A stretch of 22,352 bases of DNA from CAZPKH01 sp964407165. Its GTDB lineage: Bacteria; Bacteroidota; Bacteroidia; Bacteroidales; Muribaculaceae. The position numbers and the translations under genes were made by a program. The DNA lies in NCBI GenBank assembly GCA_964407165.1, contig CAYOUJ010000037.1:1-22352 (forward strand), read 5' to 3'. This document shows, in pieces, positions 1 through 7,600 of the stretch. The notes under the pieces are model-generated. The model saw only the letters and a program-made list of their open reading frames with translations, did no database searches and was not told the origin of the DNA. The first letter of the stretch is position 1. Each line of letters opens with the position of its first letter.

Positions 1-192
1 CAAGGGGAGGCGGGGCGCGGGGGCGCCGCCCCGCTCCAAGGGGAGGCGGGGCGCGGGGGCGCCGCCCCGCTCCAAGGGGAGGCGGGGCGCGAGGGCGCCG
101 CCCCGCTCCAGGGGAGGCGGGGCGCGAGGGCGCCGCCCCGCTCCAGGGGAGGCGGGGGGCGGGGGCGCCGCCCCGCTCCAAGGGGGAGCGGG
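1..192. repeat. GC-rich tandem repeat array, 36-base unit
   Basis: Five near-identical units begin at 1, 37, 73, 109 and 144, and a sixth partial unit from 179 runs up to the stop codon of tsaD. The first three units are 36 bases and the next two 35 (one A lost from the leading CAAGGGG). Each unit carries an internal dyad (GCGGGGC pairing with GCCCCGC), so each copy could fold into a hairpin. Differences between copies are single bases (GGGGG or GAGGG in the loop, GGCGC or GGGGC before it). The array is cut by the window edge, so its full length is unknown. There are no unique spacers and no open frame I would defend. It lies downstream of the queD-queE-tsaD operon, where a stack of hairpins could end transcription; that role is inference. 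Confidence 0.9.
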
Positions 193-1212
193 TTAGACGG
201 TGGTGCGGGCGAAGGGGGGGGCGGAGAGGGGGCAGCGGTGGCCGGCGAGGTAGCGGAAGTGGCCGGCGATGGCGACCATGGCGGCGTTGTCGGTGGTAAA
301 TTCGCGGGGTGGGATAAAGGCTTGGATGGAGCGGGCGGCGCAGTAGTCGGCGACGGCCTGGCGGACGCCGGAGTTGGCGCTGACGCCGCCGCCGATGGCG
401 ATGGTGCGTATGCCGGTGCGGCGCGCGGCCTGGTCGAGGCGGTCGAGGAGTATCTCTATGATGGTGTGTTGGAGTGAAGCGGCGAGGTCGGCGCGGTGGT
501 GGTCGATGAAGTCGGGGTCGAGGCGCAGGGCGTCGCGGAGTGTGTAGAGGAATGATGTCTTGAGGCCTGAGAATGAGTAGTCGAGGCCGGGGATGTGTGG
601 TTTGGCGAATCGGAAAGCGCGGGGGTTGCCCTGTGCGGCGAGGCGGTCGATGTGCGGTCCGCCGGGGTAGGGGAGGCCCATGACTTTGGCGCATTTGTCG
701 AAGGCCTCGCCGGCGGCGTCGTCGATGGTGCGGCCGAGTATCTCCATGTCTTGTGGGGAGCGGACGAGGATGATCTGTGAGTTTCCGCCGGAGATGAGGA
801 GGCAGAGGTATGGGAACTCGGGGACGGGGTCGTCGGGTGCGCGTCGGATGAAGTGGCTGAGGACGTGTCCGTGGAGGTGGTTTACGTCGACGATTGGACG
901 GCGGAGGCCGAGTGCGAGGCCTTTGGCGAATGAGGTGCCGACGAGGAGGGAGCCGAGCAGTCCGGGGCCGCGGGTGAATGCGATGGCTGTGATGTCGTGG
1001 CGGTCGATGCCGGCGCGGCGGATGGCGGTGTCGACGACGGGGACGATGTTTTGCTGGTGTGCGCGGGATGCGAGTTCGGGTACGACGCCGCCGTATTCTT
1101 CGTGTACGCGCTGGGAGGCGATGACGTTTGAGAGGAGGAGTCCGTCGGCGATGACGGCGGCGGAGGTGTCGTCGCAGGATGATTCGATGCCTAAGATTAT
1201 GGTGTTGGCCAT
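193..1212 (-). CDS. tsaD: tRNA N6-adenosine threonylcarbamoyltransferase TsaD
   Basis: TsaD transfers the threonylcarbamoyl group from threonylcarbamoyl-AMP to A37 of ANN-decoding tRNAs, working with TsaB and TsaE in the cytoplasm. The 339-residue protein has the usual family length. Visible signatures are the ASKHA-fold start GIESSCDDTSAAV (8-20), the metal-binding HxxxH at H112/H116 in NHLHGH, the block GRTIDDAAGEAFDKCAK, the FSGLKTS motif, GGVSANSGVR, and a late TTDNAAM that supplies the conserved Asp. The ATG at 1212 lies one base after the queE stop, so it is the last gene of a queD-queE-tsaD operon; all three products act in tRNA modification. The stop runs straight into the GC-rich tandem array. 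Nothing appears missing or truncated. Confidence 0.97.
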   Translation of the reverse strand: MANTIILGIESSCDDTSAAVIADGLLLSNVIASQRVHEEYGGVVPELASRAHQQNIVPVVDTAIRRAGIDRHDITAIAFTRGPGLLGSLLVGTSFAKGLALGLRRPIVDVNHLHGHVLSHFIRRAPDDPVPEFPYLCLLISGGNSQIILVRSPQDMEILGRTIDDAAGEAFDKCAKVMGLPYPGGPHIDRLAAQGNPRAFRFAKPHIPGLDYSFSGLKTSFLYTLRDALRLDPDFIDHHRADLAASLQHTIIEILLDRLDQAARRTGIRTIAIGGGVSANSGVRQAVADYCAARSIQAFIPPREFTTDNAAMVAIAGHFRYLAGHRCPLSAPPFARTTV

Positions 1213-1213
1213 G

Positions 1214-1825
1214 CTATTTGATGTCGATGAGTTTGTGGGTTTGGAGGGAGAGGCGCCAATAGGGGTTGGCGAGAATATAAGCCACTGTTTCAGGGATATT
1301 GCCGCCGGAGAGGGGCTGGAGGAAGTAGTGTGTGGCGGGGGGCTGGGAGGAGGCGATGGCCTCGACGTCCTGACCTTGGTAGACTATCTTGAGTTCGTCG
1401 ATGCGGTTGACGGCGAGGGGCGGATCCTTGGGTGAACAGGTCACCCAGTCGACGCCGGGAGGTACGGGGAGTGTGCCGTTTGTCTCGACCTGGATGAAGA
1501 ATCCGGCGAGGTGTAGGGCGTCGATGAGCGCGTCGTCGAGCTGGAGCAGGGGCTCTCCGCCGGTGACTACAACGTGACGCGCGGGGAAGGCTGCCACGGC
1601 CTGCAGCATTTCTTGCAGCGTCATGTCGGTGGAGTCGCTGAAGTCGGTGTCGCAGAAGGAGCAGCGGCGGTTGCAGCGGGCCATGCGCAGGAAGACGGCG
1701 GGTGTGCCTGTGAAGTAGCCTTCGCCTTGCAGGGAGTAGAATATTTCGTTGACGGCGTAAGTCCCCCCCGTCCCCCCCCTAAAGGGTGGGGGGACTAAGT
1801 CGTTGGTTTCTTTAGTCTTGCTCAT
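1214..1825 (-). CDS. queE: 7-carboxy-7-deazaguanine synthase QueE (radical SAM)
   Basis: QueE rearranges 6-carboxytetrahydropterin, the QueD product, to 7-carboxy-7-deazaguanine on the route to queuosine. The radical-SAM cluster motif CxxxCxxC is at C51, C55 and C58 (CNRRCSFCDTDFS), preceded by NEIFYSLQGEGYFTGTPAVF and followed by VVTGGEPLLQ, the GGE motif that contacts SAM. At 203 residues it is a normal short QueE. The oddity is the N-terminus: residues about 9-22 (LVPPPFRGGTGG) come from a G/C-homopolymer palindrome, and family similarity as I know it starts only at about residue 25. The ATG at 1825 lies inside the 3' end of queD (14-base overlap), suggesting translational coupling. A start nearer residue 25 would need a non-ATG codon; I see no better one. 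Confidence 0.95.
   Translation of the reverse strand: MSKTKETNDLVPPPFRGGTGGTYAVNEIFYSLQGEGYFTGTPAVFLRMARCNRRCSFCDTDFSDSTDMTLQEMLQAVAAFPARHVVVTGGEPLLQLDDALIDALHLAGFFIQVETNGTLPVPPGVDWVTCSPKDPPLAVNRIDELKIVYQGQDVEAIASSQPPATHYFLQPLSGGNIPETVAYILANPYWRLSLQTHKLIDIK
1761..1795. repeat. G/C-homopolymer palindromic element inside queE
   Basis: The plus strand reads GTC7, G, TC8, TAAA, G3, T, G6, AC: a palindrome with arms GTCCCCCC and GGGGGGAC around CCTAAAGG. On the coding (minus) strand it is translated in frame as LVPPPFRGGTGG near the QueE N-terminus. The same arrangement, in either orientation, occurs twice in metH (6543-6587 and 6840-6933). The flank on the coding strand (GACTTAGT before the C-run) also matches one metH copy (AACTTAGTGT), which suggests a shared mobile or copied element rather than chance low complexity. 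Confidence 0.8.
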
Positions 1826-2144
1826 AGACGGCGACGTTACCGGCCGACTCCTGAACCTCGACGCGGTAGCACGTGGGGATGCTGTCGCAGATCCATCGGG
1901 CGATGTTTTCGGCTGTGGGATTGAAGGGTAGCACGTCGTTTAGGCATGCGTGGTCGAGTGTGCCGGCAATCTGCTCCTTGATGTGGGTGAAGTCGGCGAC
2001 CATCCCCTCCTCGTTTAGCTCGCGTGCGCGGCAACAGATGGTAATGAGCCAGTTATGGCCGTGCCATTCGGTGCATTTGCTGCCGTAGTTTAGGTCGAGG
2101 CGGTGGGCGGCGGATATTTCGATTTGTTTGCGGACGTAGTACAT
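1812..2144 (-). CDS. queD: 6-carboxy-5,6,7,8-tetrahydropterin synthase QueD
   Basis: QueD (PTPS fold) converts 7,8-dihydroneopterin triphosphate to 6-carboxytetrahydropterin, the step before QueE in queuosine synthesis. The 110-residue protein has the expected short length. The zinc ligands H14, H28 and H30 are visible (AAHRLD and EWHGHNW), with the catalytic Cys C24 in GSKCTEWHGH. Further family blocks are DFTHIK, LDHACLND (the His-Asp catalytic pair region) and PTAENIARWI, with a C-terminal Glu in VEVQESAGN. It is the first gene of a queD-queE-tsaD operon, and its end overlaps the queE start. A Bacteroidota-type promoter box (TATCTTTGC) reads toward it about 17 bases upstream of the ATG. 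No preQ1 riboswitch fits in the short leader. Confidence 0.96.
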   Translation of the reverse strand: MYYVRKQIEISAAHRLDLNYGSKCTEWHGHNWLITICCRARELNEEGMVADFTHIKEQIAGTLDHACLNDVLPFNPTAENIARWICDSIPTCYRVEVQESAGNVAVYEQD

Positions 2145-2160
2145 TGATTGAAAAATTTCT

Positions 2161-2169
2161 GCAAAGATA
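2161..2169 (-). promoter_or_regulatory. Promoter -7 box for queD operon
   Basis: On the minus strand the sequence is TATCTTTGC, matching the Bacteroidota -7 consensus TAnnTTTG. It predicts a transcript start about 13 bases before the queD ATG. No clear TTG -33 element is seen at 19-21 bases. It is back to back with the metY box at 2182-2190, only 12 bases away. Confidence 0.6.
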
Positions 2170-2181
2170 CAAAAAAAGTGG

Positions 2182-2190
2182 TAACTTTGC
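2182..2190 (+). promoter_or_regulatory. Promoter -7 box for metY
   Basis: The plus strand reads TAACTTTGC, a perfect TAnnTTTG box. It would start a transcript near 2194 with a leader of about 100 bases that contains the 9-base iterated repeat before the metY ATG at 2296. No SAM or cobalamin riboswitch architecture is recognisable in that leader; it is almost wholly repeat. Confidence 0.6.
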
Positions 2191-2206
2191 AGTCGGTTTC
2201 CGAAGA

Positions 2207-2276
2207 CTTAAGGAATTTAAGGAGATTAGGGAATTTAAGGAAATTAAGGAAATTAAGGAAATTAAGGAACTTAATG
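2207..2276 (+). repeat. Iterated AAGGAAATT 9-base words in metY leader
   Basis: About seven tandem copies of a 9-base word (TTAAGGAAA with variants TTAAGGAAT and TTAGGGAAT) fill the metY leader, ending about 20 bases before the ATG. The same word in inverted orientation occurs at 20342-20373, and a shorter run at 13226-13245. The unit length is a multiple of three, but no ATG-started frame through it looks real. Confidence 0.85.
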
Positions 2277-2295
2277 AGAATAAAATAGCGAAGAT

Positions 2296-3573
2296 ATGTA
2301 CAGATTTGAGACACTGCAGCTGCACGTGGGTCAGGAGCAGGCCGATCCGGCAACGGACTCGCGCTGCGTACCCATCTATCAGACAACGTCATACGTGTTC
2401 GCCGACTGCCAGGACGCGGCGGACCGCTTCGCCCTAACGAAGGAGGGCAACATCTATGGGCGCCTTAACAACAGCACGCAGGACGTGCTTGAGAAGCGCA
2501 TTGCGGCCCTCGAGGGGGGCACTGCCGCCCTCGCCGTGGCCAGCGGCGCGGCAGCCGTGACGTATGCGCTGCAGAACATCGTGGGCATCGGCGACCACAT
2601 AGTCGCCGCCGACAATCTCTACGGCGGCTCGTTCAACCTCATCACCCACACGCTCAAGGCGCAGGGCGTGGAGCATACAATAGTGAACGTCAACGACTTG
2701 GAGGCCCTTGAGAAGGCCATACAGCCCAACACCAAGGTGGTCTACGCCGAGACGTTCGGCAACCCCAACAGCGAGGTGCTCGACATCGACGGCGTGGTGG
2801 AGGTGGCCCACCGCCACAACGTGCCGGTGATTATCGACAACACCTTCGGCACGCCCTATCTGATGCGCCCTATCGAGCACGGCGCTGACATTGTGGTGCA
2901 TAGCGCGACCAAGTTTATCGGCGGCCACGGCAACAGCCTCGGCGGCGTGATAGTTGACGGCGGCCGTTTCGACTGGAAGGGGTGCGCCGACAAGTTCCCC
3001 ACCATCGCCAAACCGGATTCGAGCTACCACGGCGCGGTGTTTGCCGACGCGGCTCCTGCGGCGCCGTTCGTGACGCGCATCCGTGCGGTGATACTTCGCG
3101 ACACGGGCGCGTGCATTTCCCCCTTCAACGCCTTCTGCCTGCTGCAGGGACTGGAGACGCTGAGCCTGCGTGTGGAGCGCCACGTAGCCAACGCGCTGCA
3201 GGTGGTGGAGTACCTGACCACGCACCCCAAGGTGACGGCCGTGAACCATCCGTCGCTGCCAACGCACCCCGACAACGCGCTGTATCACAAATACTTCCCC
3301 AACGGCGGCGGCAGCATCTTCACCTTCGAGATCAAGGGTGGCAAGGAGGAGGCGTGGCGCTTCATCAACTCGCTCAAGCTCTTCTCGCTGCTTGCCAACG
3401 TGGCCGACGTGAAGAGCCTGGTGGTGCACCCATACACCACGACGCACAGCCAGATGACGCCGGAAGAGCTTGCCCGGCAGCATATTACCCCGGCCACGGT
3501 GCGCCTGAGCATCGGCACGGAGCACGTCGCCGACATCATCGAAGACCTCGAGCAAGCCCTGGAGAAAGTTTAA
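2296..3573 (+). CDS. metY: O-acetylhomoserine aminocarboxypropyltransferase (sulfhydrylase) MetY
   Basis: This is a PLP enzyme of the Cys/Met metabolism (gamma) family, 425 residues long, that makes homocysteine from O-acetyl-homoserine and sulfide. Family blocks in order are HVGQEQADPATDSRCVPIYQTTSY (10-33), NIYGRLNNSTQDVLEKRIAALEGG (52-75), SGAAAVTYAL, DNLYGGSFNL, AETFGNPNSEVLDID, IIDNTFGTPYL and VHSATKFIGGHGNSLGG, with the PLP lysine at K206. The fit to MetY rather than to shorter MetB/MetC relatives rests on the total length and the insertion after the PLP lysine (KGCADKFPTIAKPDSSYHGAVF). It stands upstream of metF and metH, so the three cover sulfur incorporation, methyl-group supply and homocysteine methylation. 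The ATG at 2296 follows a repeat-rich leader; codon use matches the neighbours. Confidence 0.95.
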   Translation: MYRFETLQLHVGQEQADPATDSRCVPIYQTTSYVFADCQDAADRFALTKEGNIYGRLNNSTQDVLEKRIAALEGGTAALAVASGAAAVTYALQNIVGIGDHIVAADNLYGGSFNLITHTLKAQGVEHTIVNVNDLEALEKAIQPNTKVVYAETFGNPNSEVLDIDGVVEVAHRHNVPVIIDNTFGTPYLMRPIEHGADIVVHSATKFIGGHGNSLGGVIVDGGRFDWKGCADKFPTIAKPDSSYHGAVFADAAPAAPFVTRIRAVILRDTGACISPFNAFCLLQGLETLSLRVERHVANALQVVEYLTTHPKVTAVNHPSLPTHPDNALYHKYFPNGGGSIFTFEIKGGKEEAWRFINSLKLFSLLANVADVKSLVVHPYTTTHSQMTPEELARQHITPATVRLSIGTEHVADIIEDLEQALEKV

Positions 3574-3606
3574 AGAAAACATATAAACCGCTGACAAATA
3601 GATAAA

Positions 3607-3697
3607 AGGAACGCGAATTAAACGAATTAAACGAATTACGCGAATTAAAAATTTTATTTTCAACGAATTAAAAATAATTCGCGAAATTCGCGTTCCT
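3607..3697. terminator. Long inverted repeat between metY and metF
   Basis: A perfect 13-base inverted repeat, AGGAACGCGAATT at 3607-3619 and its complement at 3685-3697, encloses a run of AACGAATT words and a second nested pair (CGCGAATT and AATTCGCG). The structure resembles a large AT-rich cruciform or terminator after metY, but it has no clean U-tract directly behind it. It is built from iterated words like other spacers in this window. It could equally be an mRNA processing or decay-blocking structure between metY and metF. Confidence 0.55.
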
Positions 3698-3726
3698 GCA
3701 GGTTATTTTTAAGAATTAAGTCATAA

Positions 3727-4647
3727 GTGGATCCTTTTTTTTCGTTTGAGATATTGCCGCCGGTGAAGGGCAACAGCATCCAGCGCGTCTACGACATCGT
3801 CGACCGCCTGCGGGAGTTCAGCCCGCGGTGCATCAACATCACCTCTCACCACAGCGAGTATATATATAAGGAGCAGGGCGACGGCACGCACCGCAAGATG
3901 GCGGTGTGCCGCCGTCCCGGCACCGTCGCCGTCGCGGCCGCCATACAATATAAATATGGTATCGCCGCGGTGCCGCACATCATATGCAAGGGGTTCACGC
4001 CGGAGGAGACGGAGTACGCTCTGCTCGACCTCAACTTCCTGGGCATCAACCATGTATTTCTGCTCCGCGGCGACTCGAAGGGAGAGATGCCCATGCGCGA
4101 CGGCAGCGCCAGCCACGTACATGCCACCGACCTGCAGGCGCAGGTAAACCTTTTCAATCAGGGCATTGGCATCGACGGCACGCGCATCGAGGGGATAGAG
4201 ACCCCGTTCACCTACGGCATGGCCTGCTATCCGGAGAAGCACGAGGAGGCGCCCAACATGGCCACGGACCTGCGCTACGCCAAGATGAAGGTGGACGGCG
4301 GCGCCGCCTACCTGACCACGCAGATGTTTTTCGACAACGCCAAATACTTTGATTTTGTGGCCCGTGCGCGCGAGGCCGGCATCACCGTCCCCATCATCCC
4401 GGGCGTAAAGCCCCTGATGACCAAGAGCCAGCTGACGGTGCTTCCCAAGGTGTTTCGCGTCGACCTCCCCGAGGAACTCTCGCGCGCCGTCGAGGGCTGC
4501 AAGAGCAACGACGATGTGCGCGAGGTAGGCGTCGAGTGGGGCGTCCGCCAGTGCCGCGAGCTGCTGGCCCACGGTGTCCCCGGCATCCACTTCTACAGCC
4601 TCAACGCCTCCGACAGTGTCCGCCGCATCGCCAAAGAAATCTATTGA
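3727..4647 (+). CDS. metF: Methylenetetrahydrofolate reductase MetF
   Basis: MetF reduces 5,10-methylene-THF to 5-methyl-THF with an FAD cofactor, supplying the methyl donor for MetH, whose gene starts two bases after this stop. Signatures of the TIM-barrel family are SFEILPP with the catalytic Glu at E8, INITSHHSEY, RRPGTVAVAAAI, VPHIICKGF, LDLNFLGINHVFLLRGD, a late PIIPGVKPL and GIHFYSLN near the C-terminus. The only reasonable start is GTG at 3727: the codon directly before it in frame is TAA. This makes the protein 306 residues and removes the short N-terminal helix that MetF proteins usually carry before the SFExxPP strand. The catalytic core looks whole. No promoter box is obvious between the inverted repeat and the GTG. 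Confidence 0.94.
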   Translation: MDPFFSFEILPPVKGNSIQRVYDIVDRLREFSPRCINITSHHSEYIYKEQGDGTHRKMAVCRRPGTVAVAAAIQYKYGIAAVPHIICKGFTPEETEYALLDLNFLGINHVFLLRGDSKGEMPMRDGSASHVHATDLQAQVNLFNQGIGIDGTRIEGIETPFTYGMACYPEKHEEAPNMATDLRYAKMKVDGGAAYLTTQMFFDNAKYFDFVARAREAGITVPIIPGVKPLMTKSQLTVLPKVFRVDLPEELSRAVEGCKSNDDVREVGVEWGVRQCRELLAHGVPGIHFYSLNASDSVRRIAKEIY

Positions 4648-4649
4648 CA

Positions 4650-7600
4650 ATGAGTAATCTACAGGGAACCAGCAAACTGCGTGAGGCGCTCGGCGAGCGG
4701 GTGCTGCTGCTCGACGGCGCCATGGGCACGCAGATACAGGCGCGGGAGGCGCAGGAGGAGGACTTCCGCGGTGAGCGCTTCAAGGATGCGCGTGTGCCGC
4801 TGAAGGGCAACAATGACCTGCTCGTGCTCACCCGCCCCGACTTAATCGCCGGAATACATGAGACTTACCTCGACGCCGGCGCCGACATAATCACCACCTG
4901 CACGTTCAATGCCCAGCGCATCTCCCAGGCCGAATACGGCACAGGCGACGCGGTGGCCGACATAAACTACGAGGGCGCCCGGCTGGCCCGTAACTGTGCT
5001 GACCGATTTACTACGAAGACGCCGGCGCGCCCTCGCTTTGTCGCCGGCAGCGTCGGGCCCACGACGGCCCTGCTGACCATGGCCGACGCCACGGTGGCGT
5101 TTGACGCTATGACAGAGGCGTTTACCGAGCAGATGCGCGCCCTCATCCGTGGCGGCGTCGACGCCCTGCTGATAGAGACGGCGCTCGACCCGCTCAATGC
5201 CAAGGCCGCGCTCTGTGCCGCCGAGGCGGCCATGCAGGCTGAGGGTCGCCGCGTGGAGCTGATGGTCAGCGCCACCGTCACCGACGGCCGCGGCCACCTG
5301 CTGTGCGGGCAGAGCATCGAGGCCTTTGCCGTGGCCCTTGGCCACGCGCCGCTGTTGAGCATTGGTCTCAACTGCTCGATGGGCCCGGAGTCCATGCTCG
5401 AGCCGATGCGCCGCCTCAGCGCCGTCGCCCCCGTCTGCACCTCCATGCACCCCAACGCCGGACTCCCCGACAGCCTCGGGCAGTATGCCGAGACCCCGGA
5501 GATGATGGCCGATGTGATGCAAAAGGCTCTCGACGAGCGGATTGTGAATATCATAGGCGGCTGCTGCGGCACCACGCCCGCGCACATCGCCGCCATGCGG
5601 GAGGTTATAGACCGCCACAAGGGCGCAAGAGTGCCCTCCAAGCCGTCAACGGCGTTGCAACTGTCAGGCCTTGAGACGCTAACGGCAGACGGGTTTTTCG
5701 TCAACGTCGGCGAGCGCTGCAACGTCGCCGGCAGCCGAAAGTTCCTCCGCCTGATCAACGAGGGGAAGTATGACGAGGCCCTCGCCATCGCTGCCAGGCA
5801 GGTGGACGACGGCGCCATAGTGGTCGACGTCAATATGGACGACGGCCTGCTCGGCACCCGCGAGTGCATGACCCGCTTCCTGAAAATGCTCGCCGCCGAC
5901 CCGGCGGTGGCCCGCGTGCCGGTGATGATTGACTCGTCGGACTTCGACGTCATCGTCGCCGCCCTCAAGTGCCTACCCGGCAAGGGGATAGTCAACTCCA
6001 TCTCGCTCAAGGAGGGTGAGGGGGAGTTCCTGCGCAAGGCGCGCATCATCAAGAGCCTCGGCGCCGCCGTGGTGGTCATGGCCTTCGACGAAGAGGGCCA
6101 GGCAACCACATACCAAAGGCGCGTGGACGTCTGCCGCCGTGCCTATAAACTGCTGACGGACAAGGCCGGATACTCCGGCGCGGACATAATTTTCGACCCC
6201 AACGTGCTCACCGTGGCCACCGGCATGGAGGAGCACCTTACATACGCCCGCGACTACGTGGAGGCTGTGCGGACGCTGCGCTCGGAGATGCCCCTGGCCT
6301 CGTGCAGCGGCGGCGTGAGCAACCTCTCGTTTGCCTTCCGCGGCAACAACCCCATGCGCGAGGCCATGCACGCCGTGTTCCTCTACCGCGCGCGTCAGGC
6401 CGGGCTAAACATGGCCATACTAAACCCCGCAACGTCAGTGGCTTACGATGACGTGCCAACGGAGCTTCGAGAGGCTATCGAGCGGGCGCTGTTCACTGAG
6501 TGCACAGCGGAGGCGGTGGAGAGTTTGATAGCCAGTGTGTCAGCCCCCCCCACTGCCCCCCCCGCCCCCCCCCTAAAGGGGGGGGACTCCAAGCTCTTAA
6601 TGCCGGTTGAGGAGAGGCTGAAGATTGCGATGATGAAGGGTGACGCCACTCATTTACAGGAGGATATAGAGGAGTCGCTGGCCTCGGGCATGACCGCCGT
6701 GGAGATTATCTCCGGCCCCCTCATGGCCGGCATGAACGCCGTGGGCGACGCCTTCGGCGAGGGGCGCATGTTCCTGCCGCAGGTGGTCAAGACCGCCCGC
6801 GCCATGAAGGCCGCAGTCGCCATCCTCGAGCCCCGATTAGCCCCCCCCATCCCCCCCCCAAGGGGGGGGGCTACCAACTTAGTGTCCCCCCCCCTTGGGG
6901 GGGGGTCGGGGGGGGCCGCTGGGTCGGGGGGGGCTTGCCTGCTCGCCACGGTCAAGGGTGACGTCCACGACATTGGCAAGAATATCGTCGGCGCCGTCAT
7001 GGCCTGCAACGGCTACCGCGTCGTCGACCTGGGCGTGATGGTGCCCCCGGAGGCAATCGTCGAGGCCATTCGCCGCGAGAAGCCTGACATGATGGGCCTT
7101 AGCGGCCTCATCAGCCCCTCGCTCCAGGCCATGGTCGACACCGTCAGGCTCATGGCCGGTGAGGGCATCGACATCCCCGTCATGATCGGCGGCGCGGCCA
7201 CGTCGGCTTTGCACACGGCGTTAAAAATTGCCCCCGAGTATCGCGGGCCGGTAATATACGTGTCCGACGCTTCGCAGAACCCCCTCGTCGCCGCTCGCCT
7301 GCGCAGCGAGCAATGTGCTGAATATGTGCAGTCTGTGCGCGACGAACAGGAACAGCTGCGCCGCAACTATTACGCCCGCACCGCCACCCCGCGCGTGGCC
7401 AAGCAAATCGACTGGAGCGGTTACACGCCCAGGCCACTCCCCGCCAACCTTGCCGACGATGTGCTTCAAGTGCCTGTGTCAGAGTTGATACCGCTCATCG
7501 ACTGGCTGTATTTCTACCACGCCTGGCGCGTCAAGGAGCACACCGACGAGGGCCGCGACCTGCGCGCCGACGTCGACCGGCTGCTTGCCGAACTCGCCGC

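Noticed and set aside
1..192. Possible CRISPR array (36-base repeats)
   Set aside because: The units are contiguous with no spacers and no cas genes lie nearby; it is a simple tandem array.
2190..2295. SAM or cobalamin riboswitch in the metY leader (and before metF/metH)
   Set aside because: The leader is almost entirely 9-base repeats. No conserved riboswitch core is visible, and the metF-metH gap is only two bases.
2434..3663. 409-codon open frame antisense to metY
   Set aside because: It is a shadow of the GC-rich metY codon pattern: low-complexity His/Val/Arg composition and no recognisable domain. The same holds for long antisense frames over metF (3721-4650), metH (4842-6109) and the flippase gene (19215-20057).
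6840..6910. Intrinsic terminators inside metH formed by C-run/G-run palindromes
   Set aside because: The stems are strong but have no U-tract, the frame continues through them, and all downstream MetH domains are present; they are treated as in-frame elements.
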